A stretch of DNA of 54,430 bases from Terriglobus albidus (GTDB lineage Bacteria; Acidobacteriota; Terriglobia; Terriglobales; Acidobacteriaceae). Below are positions 41,809 through 50,877 of the stretch, in pieces (within the stretch, counting starts at the first letter, position 1; each line of letters opens with the position of its first letter). The stretch is taken from contig NZ_JAGTAS010000030.1 of NCBI RefSeq assembly GCF_025685425.1, positions 1-54,430 on the forward strand, written 5' to 3'. The position numbers and the translations under genes were made by a program. The notes beneath the pieces were generated by a model that was not told where the DNA came from, searched no databases, and saw only the letters and a list, made by a program, of their open reading frames with translations.

Positions 41809-42924
41809 TCACGCCCGCCAGCGTGTCCGCAGATAACGGTTCCAGTACATTAACAGGCCAGTCACGCTCAGTACCGGCAAGCACAGCCCAAGCAGGCACC
41901 ACAGAATCTTTACCGGCAGACCCCACAGCGTGCCGAAGTGCAGTGGATACATCAGCCACAGGAACCAGTCGCCAAGGGATTTGTTCTCGCCATAATGCCA
42001 CACGGTAAGGACCTGGCCAGTATGGCCGTCGAACGTATCGACGTCGCGCAGACTGAAGTCGCCGGGGCTGCGGCGATCGATATAGAGCGTGATGTTGCCG
42101 CCGGGTTTCTCCGGCAGGCTGATGCCGGTCAGGTATCCAGGAGAGACCTCCCGTTGGTGGGCGATGATCTCTTCTATCTCCGCAATCGATGTGCCCGTTG
42201 AAGGTTCGGGAGCCTGCGGCTGCTTCATTCCGATCAGCGGAGAGACTGCGTTGACCACAGCGGCGACCTGCAGAGGGAAAAGAAAATAGACGGCGGTAAT
42301 GCCCCACCAGCTCACAATCAATAGAGTCCAGATACCGATGGCATTGTGGGTGTCGTAGTTAATGCGTTTCCATCCGCGGCGCAGCGAGACGAAGAGACCG
42401 CGTGTCCACAACTTGATGCCAGGCCACCACAGAACGGCTCCGGTGATGGCAAGGATCAACAGGCCAATGCCGGCCGAGCAGTTCACGATGAATCCGGTCT
42501 CGCCCATCAACAGGTTGACGTGCAGGTCCAGTACATAGTCGATGAAGAGCTTGCGCTGATTTTGATAGGGTGCTCCCGTGGCTGCATCCGCGAAGATGGT
42601 GTGGTCTTTCTTTTGGGCGTCTTCAAAGTAGAGCGTCCAGCGCGGATTCTGCGGCTGCGGTGGTGAGATAAAGGTCAGCCGCCATGCGGGGAAAGATCGC
42701 TGCGCGGCCCTGATGACAGTGCTGACAGGCGCGATGTGGTCCTTATCGAAGGAGACGCGACGCATACTGGCCTGGCGAATCTCATCCTGAAAAACCAGCG
42801 TGGCTCCGCTTAGACCGATGACGATGACGTAAAGCGAGAGCAGGACTCCCAGCCAGAGATGGACCTGAAAGAGTGCCCGGCGCAGCCAGAGCTTTCGTGG
42901 ATGGTGAAGAAGCGTAGCGATCAT
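41809..42924 (-). CDS. PepSY-associated TM protein (siderophore reductase-like)
   Basis: A 371-residue inner-membrane protein with four membrane helices: near 18-45 (FQVHLWLGVLLSLYVIVIGLSGA), 145-170, 200-225 and 340-360. It has PepSY-like periplasmic regions and conserved His near the helices (VHLWLG, LDLHVNLLMG, THNAIG, PLHFGTLWG). These proteins are genetically linked to TonB-dependent siderophore receptors and are thought to reduce or release siderophore iron. Here it lies downstream of such a receptor on the same strand, separated by a hairpin and REP block. Confidence 0.88.
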   Translation of the reverse strand: MIATLLHHPRKLWLRRALFQVHLWLGVLLSLYVIVIGLSGATLVFQDEIRQASMRRVSFDKDHIAPVSTVIRAAQRSFPAWRLTFISPPQPQNPRWTLYFEDAQKKDHTIFADAATGAPYQNQRKLFIDYVLDLHVNLLMGETGFIVNCSAGIGLLILAITGAVLWWPGIKLWTRGLFVSLRRGWKRINYDTHNAIGIWTLLIVSWWGITAVYFLFPLQVAAVVNAVSPLIGMKQPQAPEPSTGTSIAEIEEIIAHQREVSPGYLTGISLPEKPGGNITLYIDRRSPGDFSLRDVDTFDGHTGQVLTVWHYGENKSLGDWFLWLMYPLHFGTLWGLPVKILWCLLGLCLPVLSVTGLLMYWNRYLRTRWRA

Positions 42925-42970
42925 TGCTGAGGAGTTTTTGTGAGACGGTTCGTACTTCGCTCAGGTGTTC

Positions 42971-43001
42971 ATATCGTTAGCCCTGTGAGGGCTAACGATA
43001 T
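42971..43001. terminator. Perfect 13-bp hairpin between receptor and PepSY genes
   Basis: ATATCGTTAGCCC-tgtga-GGGCTAACGATAT has a 13-bp perfect stem and 5-base loop. It lies between the stop of the siderophore receptor (43179) and the start of the PepSY gene (42924). No T-run follows on the minus strand. It could attenuate read-through or stabilise the receptor mRNA. Confidence 0.5.
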
Positions 43002-43124
43002 GGGTGGGAGCAGCGGGCTTCAGCCCGCTGATTAGTGCGACATAAGACCTCGGGCTTTAGAGCCGATAGACCATGGGCTGAAGCCCACGGCTCCCACCAC
43101 CCAGATCGAGCTCCGCTCGAATGT
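43002..43124. repeat. REP block
   Basis: GGGTGGGAGCAGCGGGCTTCAGCCCGC opens the block. A shortened middle (CGGGCTTTAGAGCC) and TGGGCTGAAGCCCACGG with CTCCCACC follow, closed by TCGAGCTCCGCTCGA. It is an uninterrupted reference for the REP target site. Confidence 0.82.
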
Positions 43125-43178
43125 CCCACCCATCGCTGGTCCCCCCGATACGCGATGGATGGGAGACACCGGCCTTTC

Positions 43179-45593
43179 TTAGAAGTTCCATGACACCGTT
43201 CCGCGAATTACGCGGGGTTCGCCCGGTTTCACATAGAGATCGTTGTACGAACCGCTGTAGTAATGTTTGTTGCCGATATTGTTGGCGTTGATCTGCCACA
43301 TCGCGGGGCCGCGGCGATAGCTCACGGAAGCGTCGACCAGACCATAGCCGGGTAGTTGGAAGGTGTTGGCCAGATCACCAGACTGGTTGGTGAAGTGGCG
43401 GCCGCCTGCGCCGAAGGTCAATCCGCGAATCTTGCCACGTGAAATCTCGTAGGTCGTCCAGATGTTGAACAGGTGCTTCGGAGCGTTCAGCGTTGGAGTG
43501 CCTGCAGGCAAGGTCGTGTCATGCGTGACCTCGGCGTTGATATAGGAGTAGGCAGAGGTGACATTCCATCCGGCAAGCGGATGCACGGTTGCCTCCAGCT
43601 CGACACCGCGGCTGCGCTGCTGGCCGGTGACGAGATAGAAATTCGCGTGCGCGGGATCACTCGTAGCAACGTTATTGCGGTTGAGCTGGAAGATGGCCAG
43701 CGTGGTGAGCAGACGGCCACCGAAAAAGGTAGACTTCGCTCCGCCCTCCCATTGTTGTCCTCGCTCCGGAGCGATGAAGCGGCCACTGGTGCTGCCGTCA
43801 TAGACCATACCCGACTGCGGCATGAAGCTCTTGCTGAAGCTGCCGTAGATGGAGGTCGACGGAATGAATTGCCACGTAACGCCGAGTCGTGGCGTCAGGC
43901 CGGTGGAGTTCTGGTTCGGCGATCCCTTGGACTCGTTCTTCGCGAAGTCCACGCGTCCGCCGCCGGTGATAGTGACATGCCGCGGCAGACGGATGTGGTC
44001 TTGCAGATAGATACCGGTGTACTGCGTGACCGTGTTGCTGCTGGTGTAAAGCTGCAGTGCACGATAGGGATTCGCACCATACCTGGGAGCGTAGAGATCC
44101 AGCGGTTCGTACTGTGACAGGTCGCTGAAGTTGATCGACCAGCCACGTGAGTTCGCCGGGTTGCGGTAGAAGTCCACACCGAGCAGAGCGCTGTGCTCCA
44201 TGCCCCAGAAGCTGCCTTTGACTTCCATGTTGGTATCGACATCGTGTGTCTGCCAGGGACCGTCCCAGTCCAGCGGATAGCGATAGAGCGTCCGCTGATC
44301 GGCGCCGAGGAACGATGGATAGTAAATACGGTTCCAGTGCTGCTGATACCAGGCGAAGCGGGAGTTCTGCCGCAGCAGCAGGTGATCGCTGAAGGTGTGG
44401 CGGAACTGATAGCCGATCTGCTGATTGGCCTGTGCCAACTGGTTGGCGTGTGCATCCAGCTCACCGTTATAGACGTTGATGGGAAGCAGACCGTTGGGAT
44501 TGGGAAGCACGGTTCCGACCGCCGGCAGCGGCATGCCCTGGCGGCCGTTATCACGCTGTACGCGGCCAATCAGCGTGAGCGAGGTCGCTGCCGTAGGACG
44601 CCACGTTAGCGATGGAGCAAGGTAGTAGCGATGGCGATAGGTGTAGTCGACGAAGGTATTGGCAGAGTGATACAGCGCCGCCAGCCGTCCATAGACGGTG
44701 CGTGATGAGTTCAGCGATCCACCTACATCGATGGCAGGATCGAGGAAGTTGAAGGAGCCGGCGGTGAGCTGCACGTGCGCAAAGCGATCGGGGATTGGCT
44801 TGCGCGTAACGATGTTGACCAGACCGCCGAGCACGCTCTGCCCATAGAGTGCGGAGGAAGGTCCCTTCAGTACTTCGACGGACTCCAGCCCCCAGGTCTC
44901 TTCCGACATGCCGTTCCCGCCGCGCAGCCCATCGATGTAGGTGTTGAATGAGGCATCGAAGCCGCGGATACGGTAGTAGTCCCAGCCGTCGTAGTAGCCG
45001 CCGGCCATGACACCAGCGACGTTCCTGAGCGCGTCATCCAGCTTGACGACATTCTGCGCATTCATCAGATCGCGATTGATGACAGTGATGGCCTGTGGCA
45101 CTTCGCTGAGCGGAAGCTCGGATTTGGTGCCGCCGCTGGCGACGGAGACCGAATACTCGTTGTCTCCCGTGACCGTGACGACACTATTCACCTGGCTGAG
45201 GTGCAGCACAGGATTCAGGACCATGGCTGCATCGGTCAGGGTGACGTCCTGCATGGCAGCACCGAAGGTGGCGGCCTCAATCAGCAACCGATAGCTGCCG
45301 GCAGGTGCGGTGAGGGAGTAGGCGCCGGTGGAGTCCGTCGTGGCAGTGACCCGGAAACCATCGCAGGTCAGGATGAGTTGTGCACGGGCAACGCCGGCTC
45401 CGGAGGGATCGGTAACGATACCCGAAAGAATGCGGACCGGGCTATCAGGCGTCTGCGTGCAGGCGACCGGTGGATACTCATCCCCCACAATGTCGGCCAC
45501 TGTACGGTTTGTCTTGTCTTCCGCGATCGCGGCGGAGCAAAGAAGCAACAGGACGCAGGGGTACGCCCTGGTCAGAAACCGGTGTAGATGCAT
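43179..45593 (-). CDS. TonB-dependent siderophore receptor
   Basis: An 804-residue outer-membrane protein. After a signal peptide (residues 1-24) there is a carboxypeptidase-regulatory-like domain (~50-135, VRILSGIVTDPSGAGVARAQL). A plug domain follows (LSEVPQAITVINRDLMNAQNVVKLDDALRNVAGV, IRGFDASFNTYIDGLRG, LESVEVLKGPSSALYGQ, GGLVNIVTRKP). The 22-strand barrel ends with Phe (RGTVSWNF). Receptors of this class import ferric siderophores using TonB. AAAGG sits ~8 bases before the ATG, and two 20-bp repeats lie in its promoter. Confidence 0.94.
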   Translation of the reverse strand: MHLHRFLTRAYPCVLLLLCSAAIAEDKTNRTVADIVGDEYPPVACTQTPDSPVRILSGIVTDPSGAGVARAQLILTCDGFRVTATTDSTGAYSLTAPAGSYRLLIEAATFGAAMQDVTLTDAAMVLNPVLHLSQVNSVVTVTGDNEYSVSVASGGTKSELPLSEVPQAITVINRDLMNAQNVVKLDDALRNVAGVMAGGYYDGWDYYRIRGFDASFNTYIDGLRGGNGMSEETWGLESVEVLKGPSSALYGQSVLGGLVNIVTRKPIPDRFAHVQLTAGSFNFLDPAIDVGGSLNSSRTVYGRLAALYHSANTFVDYTYRHRYYLAPSLTWRPTAATSLTLIGRVQRDNGRQGMPLPAVGTVLPNPNGLLPINVYNGELDAHANQLAQANQQIGYQFRHTFSDHLLLRQNSRFAWYQQHWNRIYYPSFLGADQRTLYRYPLDWDGPWQTHDVDTNMEVKGSFWGMEHSALLGVDFYRNPANSRGWSINFSDLSQYEPLDLYAPRYGANPYRALQLYTSSNTVTQYTGIYLQDHIRLPRHVTITGGGRVDFAKNESKGSPNQNSTGLTPRLGVTWQFIPSTSIYGSFSKSFMPQSGMVYDGSTSGRFIAPERGQQWEGGAKSTFFGGRLLTTLAIFQLNRNNVATSDPAHANFYLVTGQQRSRGVELEATVHPLAGWNVTSAYSYINAEVTHDTTLPAGTPTLNAPKHLFNIWTTYEISRGKIRGLTFGAGGRHFTNQSGDLANTFQLPGYGLVDASVSYRRGPAMWQINANNIGNKHYYSGSYNDLYVKPGEPRVIRGTVSWNF

Positions 45594-45647
45594 GGACTTA
45601 CCTTTCTAGTTCTATTCAGATCCAGACCGGCCCACACACGAAAACCG

Positions 45648-45692
45648 ATATAGGACTAATGCAGTCTAATTAATATAGGACCGATTTAGTCT
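45648..45692. promoter_or_regulatory. Two 20-bp operator repeats, receptor/diguanylate cyclase intergenic
   Basis: ATATAGGACTAATGCAGTCT (45648-45667) and ATATAGGACCGATTTAGTCT (45673-45692) match at 16 of 20 bases and start 25 bp apart. Each contains a GAC...GTC dyad. They sit in the 146-bp space between the divergent siderophore receptor and diguanylate cyclase genes. They do not look like a classical Fur box. Iron control is an inference from the receptor. Confidence 0.55.
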
Positions 45693-45739
45693 TAGTCAAC
45701 TTCTACGCCTCATTTCAATCTTTCCCGGTTGCTGCCGAT

Positions 45740-48691
45740 ATGCCGTTTAAGAGCTCCGGGATGACGCGAAAACCTATCCTCGCTGTGCTGTGCGTATGCC
45801 TCTTTGGTGTGTTGGCCACGCTGGCGGCGGCGCAGCATTTTGCGTTTCGCACCTACGGACTCTCTGAGGGGCTGAAGAGTTTAAGCGTTCGCTATATCGT
45901 GCAGGATGCCGAGGGGACTCTCATCGTCTGCACTGAGGGCGGCGTCTACCGGTATGACGGCGCCGATTTCAAACGCATTGCATTCAACGCATCGGACGAG
46001 CAGTACGTTACCGGTGCAGCTCGTGATCATGAGGGCCGCGTCTGGTTCTCGACACTGCGTGGGCTCTACGTGATGGACCATACCGGCGTGCATGCGATTC
46101 CCGAACCGCCGGGCGGCTTTGACTTCGATCTGCACGCGACGTTGGCTGCGCTGGCGAGCGAGCATGGACGGCTTTACTTCGTCAGCCGGCAAAGGCTTTA
46201 TGTTGCGGAGCAAGGCTCGACCGGGTGGATCATTGCGCCGGGATTTTCCCATGAGCTCGTCCGCGAACACCCACAGTTGAAGGACATTACATTTGTTGCC
46301 GGCCAGGACGATCACCTCTGGGTGGGGTGCGGGCTGGAGATCTGTTCTTACACTCCTGCGGCGGGACTACACATCTATGGACCCGAGGAGAACCTGCCAT
46401 CCGAACGGTGGCGTGTGGCATTTGCCGACAGCAAGCACCGGCTATGGGTAAGAAGCGAGACATCGCTTTACCGGCTCGATCGCGATGCGAAAGCATTTGT
46501 GCCTGCCGGCCTGAGTCTGCCGAGCGGAGCGCTTGCCGCGCGTGGAACCGCGATCGTCGAGGATAAGCAGGGACGCATTCTCATCAACCTTGGCGAAGGC
46601 CTGGCGCGTCTGGAAGGCGGCAACTGGAATGTGTTTCAGGGCGGTGCGGATCTTCCCGTGCGCATGATCGATACGCTGTTCGTTGATCGGCAGGGTTCCG
46701 TGTGGGTGGGCTGGAACGGCAAAGGCCTGGGGCGGTGGCTTGGCTATGACAACACCGTGAACTGGACAACGATGAACGGCCTGCGATCGGACATCGTGTG
46801 GAACTTTGCGCGCGATCGCAGCGACCGCATGTGGGTTGCGACCGAGAGCGGTCTGGAGATGATCGAGGCGGGCAGCCGTTCGATCAGACAGCGAGCGGCC
46901 TCCAGCAGAATTCCGCTTCACCGTGTGCAATCGATCGCGATGGCCGCCGACGGACACTTCTGGACAGGAAGCGATGATGGCAGTGTCTTTGACTACGATC
47001 CGGCGACTGGCGAGGGCCACAAGGTGGCTCAGTTAACCGGCGTCTTTCAGATTCTTAGCGACACTTCGGGACGTATGTGGATCTCCACGCTGAACGGGCT
47101 TTACGTTGTGGAGCCCGATGATCCTTCGCGTAGTGTCCAGATGATCACCGGCAAAGACGCTCCGTCAGGTCAGGTCTATGTCGGTGTGGAAGACAAGCGC
47201 AATGCCCTCTGGTTCATTGCCGGCAGCGGTTTGTTTCGTTTTACCGGCGAGACGTGGAAAAAGATCGAGCTTCCGGCCGCATACCATCCCACGCTCTCCG
47301 CACAGCTCAGCATCGGCCAGGACGGCACCTTCTGGATCTCCGGTAACGAGCCGAACCTGGTGCATCTTCGCGTGCGGGGCAATAAGGCAGAGTTGTTGGA
47401 GGCGATACCGTGGGCCAGCGGCGACGCCAAAGTCTTCCTGGTAAAGACAGACAGCCGCGGCTGGGTCTGGGCGGGGACGGGAGAAGGCCTCTACCTCTTC
47501 AATGGCAGCCGATGGAGCCACTGCGGTGTAGAAGACGGGCTGGTTTGGAACGACATCAACAGCAATAGCTTTTATGAAGATAAGGACGGCACCATCTGGA
47601 TCGGCACCAGTGGAGGCATGACGCACTTTGTGCATCCGGAACGTCTGTTCACGCAGGAGCAGCTTACGGCGCAAATCACTGAGGTGAAGATTGGTGAGAA
47701 GCTGCTGACTCTGTTCGCTGATGGAGAAGTTCCGTGGCGCCGCGATTCCTTGACCGCGCATCTTGTCTCCACCGACTTTCAGCGCGAGAGCTCCATCACT
47801 TTCCGCTATCGCATGGTGGGGCTGGAAGAGGAGTGGCAGGATACGCCGCTGCATGACCTGCGTTATCCGGCACTGCCTGCGGGTGAGTATCGCCTTGAGG
47901 TGGTTGCGGTCGACGAAGGAACCGGACGCAAGTCTGACACGGCATCGGTTGAGTTCCGCATTCTTCCGCCATGGTGGCAGACGCGGACGATGTGGGCGGT
48001 CTATATCCTGTCGCCGTTGTTGCTATGCCTGCTGGTCTGGCGTTGGAGTGTGCGTTTCTTCGTCCGCCGGCAGCGCCATCTGGAAGCGATTGTGCAGGAA
48101 CGTACGCGCGAGCTGGAGCAGGAGAAACGCGAGTTGCTCAAGGCACGGCAGGAGCTGCAGATTCAGGCGACACACGATTCGCTGACCGGTCTCCTCAATC
48201 GCGGAGCAATTATGGAGCACCTGGAGCAGGAGGTCGAACGGGCACGGCGCGAAGGCACTACTTTTGCTCTGGTCCTGTTGGATATCGATCACTTCAAGCG
48301 AGTGAACGATACCTGGGGGCACTCGGCAGGCGACTGTGTGCTACGCGAATACGCGCGGCGCCTGAGTGCGCTTGCACGGCTGTATGACGTTGTGGGCCGC
48401 TATGGCGGCGAAGAGATGATGATGCTGCTTCCCGGGCTGACACGCTCGACCGCAAGCACACGCCTGCCCGAACTGCACGCGGCCCTTTGTGCTGAGCCGA
48501 TCGGCTGCGACGGACACTACCTCAATATCACCTGCTCCATCGGAGTGAGCTGGTATGAGCTGGGACGCAGCACCGCGCAGCGGCTGATCGATCGTGCCGA
48601 CGACGCGCTTTATCGTGCGAAAGATGAAGGGAGGAACAGAATCGTTTTTGCGGATGAAGATGTGCCCAACATGGCGGAGCTGAGGAACTAA
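45740..48691 (+). CDS. Beta-propeller sensor diguanylate cyclase
   Basis: A 983-residue protein. An N-terminal signal/anchor helix (ILAVLCVCLFGVLATLAAA) precedes a periplasmic two-component-type propeller of ~13 Reg_prop repeats (RDHEGRVWFSTLRGLYV, RSDRMWVATESGLEMI, DSRGWVWAGTGEGLYLF and others). A Y_Y_Y domain (~660-740), one membrane helix (~745-772), a coiled coil (~780-815) and a GGDEF domain follow. The active site is GGEEM at 889-893 and an RxxD inhibitory site is at 880-883, so it is probably an active, product-inhibited c-di-GMP synthase. An ATG at 45761 is an alternative start. It is divergent from the siderophore receptor. Confidence 0.93.
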   Translation: MPFKSSGMTRKPILAVLCVCLFGVLATLAAAQHFAFRTYGLSEGLKSLSVRYIVQDAEGTLIVCTEGGVYRYDGADFKRIAFNASDEQYVTGAARDHEGRVWFSTLRGLYVMDHTGVHAIPEPPGGFDFDLHATLAALASEHGRLYFVSRQRLYVAEQGSTGWIIAPGFSHELVREHPQLKDITFVAGQDDHLWVGCGLEICSYTPAAGLHIYGPEENLPSERWRVAFADSKHRLWVRSETSLYRLDRDAKAFVPAGLSLPSGALAARGTAIVEDKQGRILINLGEGLARLEGGNWNVFQGGADLPVRMIDTLFVDRQGSVWVGWNGKGLGRWLGYDNTVNWTTMNGLRSDIVWNFARDRSDRMWVATESGLEMIEAGSRSIRQRAASSRIPLHRVQSIAMAADGHFWTGSDDGSVFDYDPATGEGHKVAQLTGVFQILSDTSGRMWISTLNGLYVVEPDDPSRSVQMITGKDAPSGQVYVGVEDKRNALWFIAGSGLFRFTGETWKKIELPAAYHPTLSAQLSIGQDGTFWISGNEPNLVHLRVRGNKAELLEAIPWASGDAKVFLVKTDSRGWVWAGTGEGLYLFNGSRWSHCGVEDGLVWNDINSNSFYEDKDGTIWIGTSGGMTHFVHPERLFTQEQLTAQITEVKIGEKLLTLFADGEVPWRRDSLTAHLVSTDFQRESSITFRYRMVGLEEEWQDTPLHDLRYPALPAGEYRLEVVAVDEGTGRKSDTASVEFRILPPWWQTRTMWAVYILSPLLLCLLVWRWSVRFFVRRQRHLEAIVQERTRELEQEKRELLKARQELQIQATHDSLTGLLNRGAIMEHLEQEVERARREGTTFALVLLDIDHFKRVNDTWGHSAGDCVLREYARRLSALARLYDVVGRYGGEEMMMLLPGLTRSTASTRLPELHAALCAEPIGCDGHYLNITCSIGVSWYELGRSTAQRLIDRADDALYRAKDEGRNRIVFADEDVPNMAELRN

Positions 48692-48692
48692 G

Positions 48693-48807
48693 CGGGTGCC
48701 CCATATCTGACGATGTTATCGCCAGATATGGGAGTGGGTACCACGACACTACAGGTCATTCAGCATCCTGCAAACCCACATCTCGGCTACGCCGAGATAT
48801 GGGGCAC
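48693..48807. repeat. GTGCCCC-type hairpins
   Basis: GGGTGCCCCATATCTG...CAGATATGGGAGTGGG and CATCTCGGCTACGCCGAGATATGGGGCAC are two hairpins of the family seen again at 50005 and 50878. They lie just after the diguanylate cyclase stop. Bases 49012-49262, beyond the small gene at 48856, hold nothing recognisable. Confidence 0.75.
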
Positions 48808-48855
48808 TCAGATCATTGCACCCAGATTCTTGCTTGTTGCGAATATCGCTAGCGA

Positions 48856-49011
48856 CTACTTTTTCCACGCGTAAAAACGTCTTTGGCAGCTTTCGCAACG
48901 ATAGGGACGCAGCAGCAGAAAACGCGGAAGCAGGTCAAAGAGTCGCGGGTGTGATTCACGCACTGCGTGGGATGACAAGCATTGGGGACAGCGATACGGA
49001 AAGAGCGACAT
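48856..49011 (-). CDS. 51-residue double-CxxC zinc ribbon protein
   Basis: A short gene with two knuckles: CPQC at residues 8-11 (MSLFPYRCPQC) and CESC near residues 39-42 (LLLRPYRCESCQRRFY). These frame a hydrophobic linker, FDLLPRFLLLRPY. The pattern CxxC-N27-CxxC with RPYRCxxCxxRF is what I know from small conserved zinc-ribbon proteins in Acidobacteriota. No clear Shine-Dalgarno sequence is seen. It probably binds one zinc; partner and role are unknown. Confidence 0.65.
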   Translation of the reverse strand: MSLFPYRCPQCLSSHAVRESHPRLFDLLPRFLLLRPYRCESCQRRFYAWKK

Positions 49012-49262
49012 GTCAGCTATGCAGAACCCCCCAGCCCTTGCTGGAAAAGTGAAGACAATTTTTTAGCTTTTGTAGTGCACTGTAGCACGGCTTTATTCCC
49101 ACCCAGTAAAAATCCCATTCTTTGCCTGAACGTACGGCATCTTTATCTGTTTGCTGGGAGCCTGATGTTCTGTGACTACATAAGATGGCAGATGTTTCCC
49201 CGGCCACCCGACCGTCGAGCACTTGCATAGGGATCGTAGCGTGCGTGTACCATTGATTTCCT

Positions 49263-49994
49263 ATGAAACTGTCATTTGCCGCCCGTGTCCTGTTGCTTCT
49301 TCTCGTACCTGCCGTCTACGCGCAGAACAACACCTTGTCTCCCAAGGAAAAGGCCGCCGGCTGGCGCCTGTTGTGGGACGGTACCTCGATGCATGGATGG
49401 CACAGCGCTAAGGGCGCAAATGTGCCGGTAGAGGGTGCAGAGATCAAGGACGGTGTGCTGCAACTGCGCTCCTCGGAGTCTCACCAGGGCGATGTTGTCT
49501 CGGACGATATCTTCGGCGACTTCGAGCTGACCGTCGACTTCAAGCTGACGCGTGGCGCCAACAGCGGCGTGAAGTACTTCGTCAACGACAAGGTGAATGA
49601 AGCGGCACACTCCGTCATCGGCTTCGAGTATCAGCTTCTGGATGACGATGTACATCCCGATGCCAAGCTGGGCCGCAACGGCGACCGCAAGACGGCATCG
49701 CTCTATGACATTCTTCCCGCGGCAGAGAACAAGCCGACACGCCCCATCGGTGAGTGGAATACGGCTCGCATCGTAGTGCGCGGCAATCACGGCGAACACT
49801 GGCTCAACGGTGTGAAGGTGTTGGAGTATGACCGTACCTCAGCGACGTTCCGCGAAGCGCTGGCGCAGAGCAAGTTCAAAGACTTCAAAGGATTCGGCGA
49901 TGCTTCCGACGGACACATCCTGCTGCAGGATCATGGCGACGTCGTTTACTTCCGTAACATCAAGATTCGTCCGTTGACCGCACACGTTAAGTAG
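49263..49994 (+). CDS. DUF1080 (3-keto-disaccharide hydrolase-like) exported protein
   Basis: A 243-residue protein with a signal peptide (residues 1-20, LLVPAVYAQ) and one DUF1080 concanavalin-like domain: LLWDGTSMHGWHS, GDFELTVDFKLTRGANSGVKYFV, GFEYQLLDD, PIGEWNTARIVVRGNHGEHWLNGVKVLEYD and DGHILLQDHGDVVYFRNIKIRPL. Characterised relatives hydrolyse 3-keto-glycosides. It should act in the periplasm. It is a single gene, followed by a perfect hairpin at 50005. Confidence 0.92.
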   Translation: MKLSFAARVLLLLLVPAVYAQNNTLSPKEKAAGWRLLWDGTSMHGWHSAKGANVPVEGAEIKDGVLQLRSSESHQGDVVSDDIFGDFELTVDFKLTRGANSGVKYFVNDKVNEAAHSVIGFEYQLLDDDVHPDAKLGRNGDRKTASLYDILPAAENKPTRPIGEWNTARIVVRGNHGEHWLNGVKVLEYDRTSATFREALAQSKFKDFKGFGDASDGHILLQDHGDVVYFRNIKIRPLTAHVK

Positions 49995-50004
49995 GTTGAC
50001 GAAT

Positions 50005-50049
50005 GGGTGCCCCATATCTGGCGGTATCATCGCCAGATGTGGGGCACCC
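50005..50049 (+). repeat. Perfect GGGTGCCCC hairpin after DUF1080
   Basis: GGGTGCCCCATATCTGGCG and CGCCAGATGTGGGGCACCC form an 18-19-bp stem with one G/T mismatch. It starts 10 bases after the stop codon. It belongs to the local GTGCCCC repeat family and could also act as a 3' end structure. Confidence 0.75.
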
Positions 50050-50135
50050 GATTCTACCTGGATTGTTAGTACTGAGAGATGAAAAGCGGATTTTCCCGAT
50101 GCTGGTGACGCGCTGGAACATCTAATCCTTTCGAT

Positions 50136-50183
50136 AGAGCATTTTTTCTATAGGTGTGGGGTAGGGCTTCTGCATCTATGGGC
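50136..50183. repeat. MITE-like element, partial inverted copy F
   Basis: AGAGCATTTTTTCTATAGGTGT and GGGCTTCTGCATCTATGGGC match the reverse complement of the right half of the element at 1187. The other half is missing. It lies just before the MOSC start. Confidence 0.65.
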
Positions 50184-50205
50184 TAGATCGAAAGGATGTG
50201 TTCAG

Positions 50206-50865
50206 GTGCCAGGTGTGGGCAAGGTGTACTCGGTCAATGTCGGCAAGGTACGTGACGTTGAATTCTTCGGGAAAGTTGTGACTACCGGCATCTTTAAGGA
50301 GCCGGTATCCGGAGTTGTGACTGCCCGCCGCCTGGGACTGGATGGCGATAAGCAGGCGGACCTGACGGTTCATGGTGGTCCTCAGAAAGCTGTCTACTTC
50401 TATCCCCGAGAGCACTATGCCGATTGGGAAGAACTGCTGAGGACAGGGCCGCTTACTCCTGGAGCTTTTGGAGAGAACATTACTTCCGAAGGCTTTTCAG
50501 AAGCCGAGCTTTGTGTCGGTGACGTGATTCAAATTGGAAGTGCATTGCTGCAGGTGCTACAGCCGAGAAGTCCCTGTTACAAGCTGCAGATCAAGTTTCA
50601 GCGGCCGGATATGGTCGCGTTGTTTGTTCATCAGAATCGCCCCGGATGGTATGCCTCGGTTGTGCAGGAAGGAACGCTGACGGCAGGGGATGAGATCACG
50701 GTTGTGAGCAGGGCGCCGGAACGGATCAGTGTTGCCGATATCTGGCGATACAGTCTGGTTGAAGAGGCGGACCTGGAGACGCAGCAGCGCGTTCGTGCGC
50801 TGGAACTCTTGCCTCGCTTCTGGAAGAGGCAGATCCTGCGGGATGAGTTATCTCCGGTTGTCTAG
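50206..50865 (+). CDS. MOSC-domain protein (YiiM-like)
   Basis: A 219-residue protein. It begins at GTG with AAAGGA 10 bases upstream. The MOSC signature is present: GLDGDKQADLTVHGGPQKAVYFYPREHY, GAFGENITSEGFSEAELCVGDVIQIG and the conserved cysteine in LQPRSPCYKLQIKF. MOSC proteins bind or carry molybdenum cofactor or sulfur and detoxify N-hydroxylated compounds in some cases; YiiM confers such resistance. Cytoplasmic, single gene. Confidence 0.92.
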   Translation: MPGVGKVYSVNVGKVRDVEFFGKVVTTGIFKEPVSGVVTARRLGLDGDKQADLTVHGGPQKAVYFYPREHYADWEELLRTGPLTPGAFGENITSEGFSEAELCVGDVIQIGSALLQVLQPRSPCYKLQIKFQRPDMVALFVHQNRPGWYASVVQEGTLTAGDEITVVSRAPERISVADIWRYSLVEEADLETQQRVRALELLPRFWKRQILRDELSPVV

Positions 50866-50877
50866 AGGGGTGGAAGA

